DNA from: Eutreptiella sp. 'Long Island Sound 2002'
Taxonomy: Eukaryota > Euglenozoa > Euglenophyceae > Eutreptiales > Eutreptiaceae
DNA length: 64,000 nt
Assembly (NCBI GenBank): GCA_964036045.1
Contig: OZ038381.1
Location: 136,492,306 to 136,556,305, forward strand
Direction of reading: 5' to 3'
Below, in pieces: positions 55,850-64,000 of this stretch (the first letter of the stretch is position 1; every line of letters begins with the position of its first letter). The notes below the pieces were generated by a model, which was not told the origin of the DNA, ran no database searches, and saw nothing but the letters and a program-made list of their open reading frames with translations. Position numbers and translations under genes: made by a program.

Positions 55850-57287
55850 ATGCGGAGTTAAGGACCTCCCAAGCATTGAACAAGGTCATTGACTATGCAG
55901 TGGATGCCACGCCTAGGAGTAACTATTTGCAGTTGGCTGTGTAGCAAGTGAACAAAATCTTGCACAAGAAACGGGAGTAGCGTGACGACCCTCGCCTGTT
56001 GCGCTTAATGCACACCGCAAGATTGTGTCATCATTGCGTGGTGTTGCTGATACGGTCGCGCAATTGATGGTCGCGCTGCGCGTGTGAAACTTTCATCTCG
56101 TGGGCCCTTTTTTGGAGCACCACATGTCTCAAGTTCAGAGGCTGCAATACTGCATGGCATTTTTCGAGCAAGCAATGGATGGCGCACAAGTATGTGGAGC
56201 AAGAACAGGACCTAGGGTTGCTCACCTTGCGCTCGGGTGGTCCCAGGCTTTTGCTTCATTTCTACAAGGCCGGAATTTGGCCCTCGTCTGCATTTTCGAA
56301 AAAACTCCAAAGAGCCGAGAATTGTTCAATTTGCACGGCTAGTTGCACCGTGACAAGGTCCGCAACTTGTTAGGGAGTCTTTGGTGGGGGTTGGAGCCAT
56401 GCCCCATCCGTGTTTTGAAGGACGAGGCCTCCTTTCTATCCCGGTTGTCCGTGGCCCGGGACCCAGTGGACAATGGACTCTTCTTTGACGGACTGCATGA
56501 CTGTGTCAAGGAATGCATCCCATATACCAGCATTAAGAGTGTCATCAACGCAATGCCATATTTGTTAAACGGGGACTGGCATTTAGCTTGGCATGCCTCC
56601 ATTTGTGGTGTTGCGGTCTATAGCTGTGAAATGCACCCAATGGTCCCGCTCAGTTTCAAATTGACTTGCAACCAATTCACCGCCGGGGATGATTGGCCCC
56701 GGTTTTTAGGGCCCATTGCCACATCAAATAGCGATGGAGATGCATGTAGGATGAAGTGCTTCGCATCGTTCAACCAAAAACCAAGCAGAATCCTAGCACC
56801 AATTTGTCTATTCGTTGTTGATTGCCGAAAGTGGTATTGCACTTGTTCCATGTCACACCACATGTCGCAAGCGCACCCGGCTGTGTCACGTGACTATGTT
56901 GGTTCTGCTAAAGAGGGGGAAAAAGGTGTTGCAAGCCTACGAAAACTTCCATGCCCCAGCGGCACCGAAGGCGAAGGCTGCAGTACCGCCAACCCTATGT
57001 GCTGTTCTACCTACTTTCCTCTCCGTGTCAAGTATTGGCAGCTGTAGTAGTAGTAGTAGTAGCTGCTACACTGCGCGTTTTGGTGCCTCTCAAGCGCTAG
57101 TGCATCGGCTACCACTAGTGCCATGTCTAGCACCAAGGACTATGTGCCATTGGAATCCATGCCCGATGCACCTGTAGCCCCCCCCCCGTCACAAGGTCGC
57201 AAAGCGCCTCAACCCAAAAAGCGCACTCGGCCGAAGAGTACCGGCAAGAGGTCCTATGACGATAGGCATGATGATTCTAATGCGTGA
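55850..57287 (+). pseudogene. MULE-like transposase relic with SWIM-type Cys/His end
   Basis: Reads ALNKVIDYAVDATPRSNYLQ, TAG (55942), QVNKILHKKRE, TAG (55978), RDDPRLLRLMHTARLCHHC to TGA 56065. A second frame from 56100 includes FEKTPKSRELFNLHG, TAG (56340), LHRDKVRNLLGSLWWGLEP and LLNGDWHLAWHASICGVAVY, then EMHPMVPLSFKLTCNQFTAG, reminiscent of the H-P-x-x-x-A region of MULE transposases. WYCTC near 56835, and CRKRTRLCHVTMLVLLKRG in another frame, look like a SWIM C-x-C..C-x-H site split by a shift. Six TAG triplets (57045-57062) precede an in-frame basic tail KKRTRPKSTGKRSYDDRH ending at TGA 57285-57287. Assignment to MULE is tentative. Confidence 0.4.
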
Positions 57288-57289
57288 AT

Positions 57290-59327
57290 GGCCCTCCCCC
57301 TCCTCTCGTTTGTAGGCCCTTCCCTACAAAGTGTTGCAAGTAGCCACTCTTGGTCTTAGGCCCTTCCCTAGAAAGTGTTTCAAGTAGCCACTCTTAGTCT
57401 TAGGCCCTTCCCTGGAAAATTGTCCCTGTTTGCAGCAAGTGCAATAGTTAGTAAGCCCTTCCCTTCCCTTCATTGCATCTTTTGTATATTGTAACCCCAT
57501 GACTGCCTCAAGAGCCCACCCCCCTAGGTTCCCATTGTGGCTAGGAATGCACAAGCCGATGATACCCTACCCTCCATTGGGGTAAGGGGCGGTGCAAACT
57601 ATCGGATCACACCTGGACTGCATGCCCATCCCTTCAACGGTGCCGGGCAAAAAGGTGCTAGGTTTGGGTCTACGAAGGGGGGTTGGGGGGGGCTACAACC
57701 CCGAAAACGGTTGAACACCCCCCGGGGTCGGGTCCTTGCCGGGAGCAGCCCCTATGGGTGCAAGTTCATACAAGGTTATCCTAAAGACGTACTGGGTCAG
57801 TTGCTACATGACCAAGCGTTCTTTCACAGCTCACACCACCTCAATTAGCAACTTCAAAAAGATTTCTGGCAACACCGATTCTGGTGTGCAGCATGAATCG
57901 TGGGATAGCAATTCTAATCCCATGTGCAGGTGTGCATTGAAAAAAGTATTGTAGTGTGTGCGGCCTTTGTAGCACCATTTCTGACCTTTGCCTTTGTGTT
58001 GGCCTAACGTTGCCTTCGGGTGACCACCTCTAGGGTGCAAATATGGTGAAGTGTATGATCCTCATAGTTGCCCTTTGGGCCACAGCTCCATTGCTTTGCC
58101 CATGCTGGAGGTATGCAAAATGTCCATGGGGGCTATGTGCTTTGCCTCCTCTGAGTAACAATGGGGTTTGTTGGTGTGTTCTTGTTGTTTTCTTTTTTTT
58201 TGTTGACAGAAAACGTTCTCGGGTCGCAGCAAAAAACAGTACTCATGCCCCCCCCCCCCCCCTGGTGAGAGCAACACCCCTGTCGGAGCAACAATAGGTG
58301 TTTTTTCCTCAACTTTTGGAAGGCCAGAAGAGGGTGCGGAGGCACCTCTGTGCCCAGAACTCCAAGACCCACCACGGAAAGCGGGAAGAACAGAGCCGTC
58401 AAGGGGGATACCCCACCCCAGCAGTCACGACCAGTGACACGTCCAGAGCACCCCTGCCCCTGGGAAGGGGACAACTGACGATGGGAGGGGGGGGGGAGAG
58501 AAGGGCGAGAGGCAGCACGGAGGCGACATGTGGGGGGGGAGGGGGCGGAGGCCCTCCCCACCTTCCCACCCCAGCATTTACAACGGCACTTACAATTGCT
58601 GCTGCCATTGGGCATGTATTGTGCCATGCAGCACTGTGCATATCATGTGGGCACCTCTAAAAGAATCCGTAAGATGCCAAAAAGGGGGCAGAAAGTGTTA
58701 CAATTTGGCACACCATGTCACAAGTGTCGCCACAAAAATTGATTCGTAAAAAGAAAATCAAAAACACATACTTCATAGATTTGTTTGGTGTGTTTCTGCA
58801 AGCTTGTAGAATTTGCAGACGTGTATAATTTGCTTTTGGTCTTCACAAAAGCTAATTTTGTGCAGTAGTGTGCACGCCGCCAGCAAAGCACAGCGTGTTG
58901 ACAACGCTGTAAGTGCCAGCCGAACACTAAGCCTCCTCTTCCAAGGCCCGAACCACCATACACACCATTCGGTGAAGAAATCACCTGACCCTTACCCGTG
59001 TGAGGCCTTGAGCGGGAGGTGGAAGGAAATCCGTCCTTGCAAACCCCATGGACAGAAGGCTGCGCGCCTGTCTTGGGGAGCGCCTGCAGGAAGCCCTCCT
59101 GATGTATTTGCCATTTTGTTCCCTTTGTGGGACTTTACCCATGCCGTACTACTGCTGCTGGCGCCTCTGCCTGAGGCCTGGCTTGGCCGAAGACTCTGTT
59201 CCCAGGGCCGGTTCCAAGCTTCCTCAGTTGTGGGGGAAGGTATGGGCAGCAGGTGCTGTGGGACAGTGGCAGAAATGCGCATCAGAGTCAATTACTGGTG
59301 ATTCCACAAATAATGGCTTTCAAACAG
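57290..59327. other. No gene recognised; 43-bp repeat at 57313-57418
   Basis: GGCCCTTCCCTAGAAAGTGT occurs at 57315, 57358 and (partly) 57401. The rest is unique with C/G runs. An AAG|GTATGG donor-like site at 59238-59241 may end an upstream helicase exon, but no helicase-like sequence was recognised before 59328. Confidence 0.4.
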
Positions 59328-61626
59328 GTGGTGATCGTTGTTGGGGAAACAGGCAGTGGCAAAACTACACAACTGCCCCAATATGCCCTTGAAATGGGAC
59401 ACAAGGCCGTGGCTTGCACACAACCGCGCCGTGTAGCAGCGATTACCATCAGTAAAAGAGTGGCTCAGGTATGTGTGCAGGCTTCAATGGGCTGTGGCAC
59501 TGTCTACTTGTCGTGTTGCTGTTGGCCTTGGCTTACCCATTGCTATGCCGTCAGGGCTGGTTGATTGTGTTGGGCCTGTGGCAGGTGATGCCAGCCATGA
59601 GGGTTGTTCAAGGCTGCTTGGGGGGGGGGATCAAGGCCTGCAATTTTCCGCAATTTTTTCCCCTACTTGCAGCTGTTTTTCAAGGTGTTTTTCTTGATTT
59701 CACAGCCAACCTCTGGCCGCGACGTCACAGCCAACACTGGCACAAAGCTTTCTGACAAAATCTCAAACGAAGGTGGTGGATATTGTCATCCAAGTTTGTG
59801 ACGCTTGGAACTGCCCCCCCCTACCCCTGTGTACACTAATGGATCACCAGAGCCATGGACCATCCTGTGGTGGGAAGAGTAGGAGGCTTTGGAGTATTTT
59901 TCGGGGGTGACAGGGGTACGGCAGCATACACCCTGCTGGATGATGACCAAACCAATATCAGGGGCGAACTGCGAGCATCCCTGAGAGCGCTGAAGCGCAC
60001 TCGCCAGGGGAGCGGTCACTCATATGTCTTGACTGCCTCCTTGTGAAAGGGGTGCTGCGGTGGGCGCAAAGGTGGCAATGCTACAATTAGACCAATGCCA
60101 AAGGTCCCATCCAGCACAGGGACCTGTGGGAAAACATCCTCTGCATTATGGAGCGGCTGGGGGAACAAGTCAAAGGGCTGCACGCTCCATCCCATATCGA
60201 CATTCCCGGTAACTCCCGAGCCAACCATTTGGCTGATGTGGGTCGGCGCAAACCCCCCATACTCTTTGGACAAATATCGGTACACCCAAGACGGCAAGAA
60301 GAACCGGAAGAGGAGGAAGGGGAGGAAGACCCCATTGAAGTGCGGGAGGGGGTGGGAGCTGGAGGAAGAACAAGTTGTTTTGCCATTTGTGGCATTAGGG
60401 TTTGGTGAGGAACGTTTGGTGTGGCAGTGCAGATCAGTTGCGCCAAAGTGTGCGCGTGTTGTTGCATTTCACACAGTTTTGCATTAGGAGGCAAGTACGG
60501 TATAAGCCTTATGGTCCATGGGACCATGTGCCGCTGCATGTTTGGGCCGTTGTTGATGACCCAAGCACTGCCTCACGCGATGATTGTGATGAAGATGATG
60601 AAGATGTTTCTGCTTTGTGTTGTCACAAACACACCACCACAGTTTGTGGGCAGTGCAATGAGAGGTATTGCGCTGAGTGTATTGACCCTCACACTTGTGG
60701 GGATGAAGTTGTGCATGTTTAATTTTGCACTGTTTCTTTACATCCGTGACCTTCCCATGTTACAATACACCCTATATTATTTCCTTGGAACACAGTCCTC
60801 GGCAAGCATTACGGTTATGGAATAACGATGCATGAAAGGTTCCTTGTTCACTTGCAGTTGTGCTTTTTGATGTCATTCGTGCTTAGGGTTCCTCAGCTGG
60901 AGGAGGGAGTGATATCTAGTGGTAAAGCGTGGGGATGGACGACCGGGATATTGATTTGGATGCCGAGCGCGCCGGGCAAATGTACCCTCCATGGGTGTCC
61001 CAACGGCTGCTAGAGCCCCTCAACCTAACTCTCATGGACGAGGACGGGGGGCAATCCCCGGAGCTTGGATCGCCGACATCGGAGGTGTCACACGCGTCCG
61101 CAGCCACAACAGTCACGTGCAGCACAGAAGGATCTCAGCGTGTTAGCATCACGGGGAGGGAGTGACCGTTGACCAGGATGCACGCACAACCCTGTAGAAC
61201 CCAGAGCACCAGTACCGTTCGCGGAAGCAGGGATGAGGGTTGAACTGATGATCACACCTTGTAAAATGAATGTGCTGTGCTTTGGAATTATGGACAGAAG
61301 GCGATGACAGCCGTGGGGCAGGCGCGACCAGAGCCTGCAACCTGACCATTTGAGGCCCCCCCTCCCTGTTGGAAGTGAACTGATGATGTTGAAATCAATG
61401 CAGGTGGCAGCTGTCACCTCAAGGACATTTGAAGTGGCAGTCGTGTGCCTGCTGAATGCTATCCTCCCCCTTGAAGGGGTCTGTACCCGTTTCCTACACC
61501 CATGGCACTCTTCTGCAGGAAATGGACGTGATGTGGGGCTCCGAAGTGGGTTATGTGGTTCGATTTGATACCAAGGCTAAGCCTAGTACCGCCCTGCGAT
61601 ATGTGACGGATGGGATCTTGCTGCAG
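59328..61626 (+). CDS. DEAH-box RNA helicase, two exons
   Basis: Exon 59328-59468 (acceptor AAACAG, donor CAG|GTATGT) encodes [19 protein letters not shown], the P-loop motif I of DEAH/RHA helicases, and [17 protein letters not shown], motif Ia. After a 2,050-base intron, exon 61519-61626 (acceptor TTCTGCAG, donor CAG|GTCCAC) continues in phase 0 with [10 protein letters not shown] and [12 protein letters not shown], motif Ib of the same family (consensus VGYSIRFE, TDGMLL). Both exons are 3n long. The family unwinds RNA or ribonucleoproteins with ATP, as in the spliceosomal PRP2/16/22/43 proteins and DHX relatives; the subtype cannot be told. The DEAH motif, the rest of the core and the N-terminus are not seen in the window, so downstream exons lie in large introns or the gene is truncated. 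Confidence 0.85.
59829..60408 (+). pseudogene. RNase H-like gene nested in the helicase intron
   Basis: VYTNGS (59829) corresponds to the first active-site strand with Asn for Asp. After a shift, GGFGVFFGG and [20 protein letters not shown] carry the conserved Glu. A second shift gives [23 protein letters not shown] (60088-60090), [16 protein letters not shown], then [20 protein letters not shown] with the last Asp. The TAG falls between W-strand and KGP..N/HRDLW, where RNase H has no gap. An acidic tail ends at TGA 60406-60408. The changed first Asp and two shifts suggest decay, although sequence errors could explain the shifts. Confidence 0.6.
60402..60749 (+). CDS. B-box-like Cys/His protein in the helicase intron
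   Basis: Encodes an N-terminal segment ([18 protein letters not shown]), an acidic [10 protein letters not shown] stretch, and [27 protein letters not shown] with spacing like a B-box or related zinc finger. A TAA at 60720-60722 is followed by eight codons and TGA 60747-60749. It overlaps the end of the RNase H frame by a few bases and is probably part of the same inserted element. Confidence 0.4.
60935..61165 (+). CDS. Small acidic ORF in the helicase intron
   Basis: ATG 60935 to TGA 61163-61165: [40 protein letters not shown], then a Ser/Thr-rich end. Acidic and well formed, but of no known family. It could be the last ORF of the RNase H/B-box module. Confidence 0.35.
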   Translation: MDDRDIDLDAERAGQMYPPWVSQRLLEPLNLTLMDEDGGQSPELGSPTSEVSHASAATTVTCSTEGSQRVSITGRE

Positions 61627-61629
61627 GTC

Positions 61630-62610
61630 CACCGGGATCCCAACCCCATGTGCAATCTGGCCCCTTTCTGTTGCTGTGTAGTGCACGACAGTGTGTGGTC
61701 GGTGGTGGACAGTGATCACTGCCTTCCCTGAGGTCTACAGTGGCATGGCGCTTGTGAGCACTTCACCCACCCCTGCCCCACAATTTCTCTCCCATCCCAC
61801 CCACTTACCGCCTTTTCAGCTACCCCCCCCCCCCCTTCTTCACCAATCTAACCTCCATATCCCAATTTTTCCGGGCTGTGTACGGGGGGCGGTAGAATCT
61901 AGGGGGTGCCCAAGATAAGAGTTTTCCTTGGCAACAAGAAATTCCCTCACAAATCCAGAGACCCCTAGATTTTCAGGGTGTTAGTACATGGTACAGCTGG
62001 TTATCTACCCGCCCCCCCCTTTGAATTTTTCTTAGCAAGCATCGTGCTGGCCAGTACAGCCGGTAAAGGGGTTGTGCCTTCTTTTGTGACCCGCAGGATC
62101 GAGTCCTATTATGCAGTAGCATTTATGCAGGCAGATTCTACTGTGAATTTTTTCATGCTAAACCATGAAATCGAAAGTGCAGTGTCCTTTTTAGAGGTTT
62201 TTGATAGCAAGCAACATATTTGAGATTAAAATTTGACTTTCTAGAGTATGGTATTCCACATACCAAAATCCCAGTGCTTCACATAGGAAATTATGAGTTG
62301 CAGCTCTTGCAAGGCATCGAAACGAGAGTTGATTGATCAAATACATTGGTCTATCGTGTGCATGCTCGTGTTCATAAAAGGTTGCTGAGTTCAGTCACAC
62401 TGCCACAATCATGGAAGCACAAGACATGCGTTTTAACCACCCATACAAAACCCTAAGTGTAGTAGTCTTGCAAGGTGTCAGAACCAGAGTTGGTTGAACA
62501 GTGGGATAGAACATGTTGTACTTTCATTCCTTTGGACCAAAGTTGGTTGAAGAGCAGGATCAAACATGTTGTCTTTGAATTCTTTCGCCTTGTGCAGACT
62601 CTTCTTCATA
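61630..62610. other. No gene recognised
   Basis: Presumed intron or 3' flank of the helicase. Two related TTGGTTGAA.AG.GGGAT..AACATGTTGT segments lie near 62490 and 62543. An open frame at 61978-62223 has no motif. Confidence 0.4.
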
Positions 62611-62615
62611 AAAAG

Positions 62616-63236
62616 CTAACCCCATTCATAACATGCCTCTGCATGCCCCCTCACAATTGTTGACAAGTGACTGGCAACAGCAAGACGGTACCGGTAGATT
62701 TGTGGGATGGACACAACAGACACAGCTCTAACTGTGCGACGGGCACTATCGAGAGATACCCTGGGCACACGCACATCGGGTGGTACATCCAAGCATTTTG
62801 TAAGCTGGGCAAGCAATCTGATGGCAAGGTTGTGCTGTTGCGGACAACAATTTACTCCATGCAGCATGTTGACATCATTTGGGATGCATACACCCGTGAT
62901 ATTTGCATGTGTGTTCGGTCCGTGGGAGGTGTTTCCGGTCACAGCCCCAAAGCTTGTGGACATGGTTCAACAATGCCCAAAGGCCGCGACGATTTAAGGC
63001 CGACCGAGATAGACGCGCCAGTGGTGGATATTGCTAGGGTGCAATCTTTCATCACTCTGTGCACATAGCCCCACATTGCACATTGTATGGCAATATGGGC
63101 ATGCTGCAATATACACCCGAGGCTCGAGGGACCCTATAGTTATGCGCAGCAGCACCCCCACACCCGGGTGCCGTGCCTCATGCCAATTTGGATGGAGACG
63201 ACGGGCGCCTCGCTGCACCGCTACGGGATTGGGCAC
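62616..63236 (-). CDS. Possible minus-strand ORF, ambiguous
   Basis: Minus frame from 63236 encodes RVYIAACPYCHTMCNVGLCA (Cys cluster), passes TAA (62994) and a TGA (about 62973), then CIPNDVNMLHGVNCCPQQHN and KCLDVPPDVRVPRVSLDSAR. The opposite strand is also open and plausible over 62667-63068. I cannot decide which, if either, is coding. Confidence 0.25.
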
Positions 63237-63364
63237 TTCTACGTCCCCGCAGGACGAGTTCTGGTGGGTGTGGTTGGCGGCTGCTTGCGCCTCCCCCCCC
63301 TCGCTGCCCGGTGTCTTTTTAGGGGTGGTGCACGCCGCAGTGGGAGGGGGGGGGGGGGCACACC

Positions 63365-64000
63365 ATGGCTGTGGACAAAGGGGGCCGGGTCATCAACAAT
63401 GAGGTGGCCCTTGCCCCCTTCCTGCCCCAAAGCACGTGGCACGAGGCAGCCGATGTGCTGGTTGCGGGCCTACCCACCCTGAGCAAGGCGCGGTCGGTCC
63501 TCCCACCCACCCCAACATAGTTGGAAGCCACACGCAGGCAGCCCGCAGGGGTGGCCCGCGTGCCGGACGGCCACCACGCTGCCGCGGCGGGCGGCTTCGA
63601 GGAGGGCGCCACCGCCCAAATCCTGGCCGCCGGCCCAGGTCGGGGCCGCGGGGCCGCCGACGCCTCCCGCGCCACCCCGGCACCGGGGCGGCCGCGGCGA
63701 TCAAGGGCGTGAGGGTAATGTTGTATGCAAAGGGAAGCCCTACAAGGCGCCGACGCGGGTGGGCGGTCTACAAAGCGCCCGCCACGGGCGCCCCATACCC
63801 CATGCCTGTGGGGCCTCCGCGGTGGCAGGCAAGGGTCGCCTGCCGCGGGCGGGGATGTGTCTGAGCAGTGCCGGTGGTGCTGGATTAGGGGGGTGCGGGG
63901 ACATCCATCCGAACTCAGAACCGCTGCGCACGGCAGTAGCCAACGTCAGCCGCCTTTGCCCGCATGCAGCAAAGACGGCGTCGTGGGAGGTTGACGTCGT
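63365..64000 (+). CDS. GC-rich ORF running off the window
   Basis: ATG 63365: MAVDKGGRVINNEVALAPFL, STWHEAADVLVAGLPTLSKA, RSVLPPTPT, TAG (63518-63520), LEATRRQPAGVARVPDGHHA and an Ala/Gly/Arg-rich stretch to TGA 63710-63712. A second frame overlapping this end (from about 63690) reads NVVCKGKPYKAPTRVGGLQS, NSEPLRTAVANVSRLCPHAA and is open to the last base, so one base is probably missing or extra near 63690. The TAG sits in continuous protein-like sequence. Local GC is much higher than in the flanks. Unknown family; 3' end outside the window. Confidence 0.45.

Noticed and set aside
60402-60749. piggyBac-type C-terminal Cys-rich domain
   Set aside because: Cys/His spacing fits a B-box-like finger better and no piggyBac catalytic region is nearby.

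Overview
The window is eukaryotic nuclear DNA. Recognisable genes are split by GT-AG introns (a heme/choline-exporter-like MFS gene at 6.5-7.8 kb and a DEAH-box RNA helicase at 59.3-61.6 kb). About half of the window is satellite, minisatellite, TA/CA microsatellite, long mononucleotide C/G tracts and relics of mobile elements. No bacterial operons, CRISPR arrays, rRNA or tRNA genes were seen.

The main result is that UAG, and probably UAA, appear to be read as glutamine here, with UGA as the usual stop. In-frame TAG or TAA codons lie inside continuous coding sequence at many independent places: inside a retrotransposon endonuclease domain, inside a lysine/glutamate-rich helix, inside an RNase H domain, four times in one exon near 12.9 kb, and in a (TGGCAATAG)4 minisatellite. 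Two near-identical tandem copies of a 10-14 kb unit differ four times by CAG versus TAG and once by CAA versus TAA at the same in-frame position. This is the pattern of the nuclear code known from ciliates, some ulvophycean green algae (Dasycladales, Cladophorales, Trentepohliales), hexamitids and some oxymonads. A mixed base composition, introns up to about 2 kb, and a non-LTR element with RNase H make an ulvophyte-like alga the best guess, but that is inference.

Layout: 1-4.6 kb satellite with higher-order structure; 4.6-4.85 kb G-rich minisatellite; 6.5-7.85 kb SLC49-like transporter 3' exons; 10.5-12.3 kb dispersed repeats; 12.3-14.2 kb zinc-knuckle/UAG-rich ORFs and a small zinc protein; 14.5-19.6 kb inverted repeats and TA arrays enclosing a broken minus-strand element gene; 19.7-21 kb a second broken minus-strand gene; 21.9-27 kb repeats and one candidate multi-exon gene; 27.7-31 kb an uncharacterised transposase-like gene with accessory ORFs; 31.19-45.34 kb (unit A) and 45.34-55.41 kb (unit B) a head-to-tail tandem duplication carrying several uncharacterised genes and an APE/RT/RNase H non-LTR retroelement; 55.7-57.3 kb a MULE-like relic; 59.3-61.6 kb the helicase, with an RNase H/B-box module nested in its intron; 63.4-64 kb the start of a GC-rich gene that runs off the window.

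Many coding stretches are broken at homopolymer runs. Some breaks are real decay and some may be assembly errors; unit A and unit B are often broken at different places, so comparing them helps to tell the two apart.
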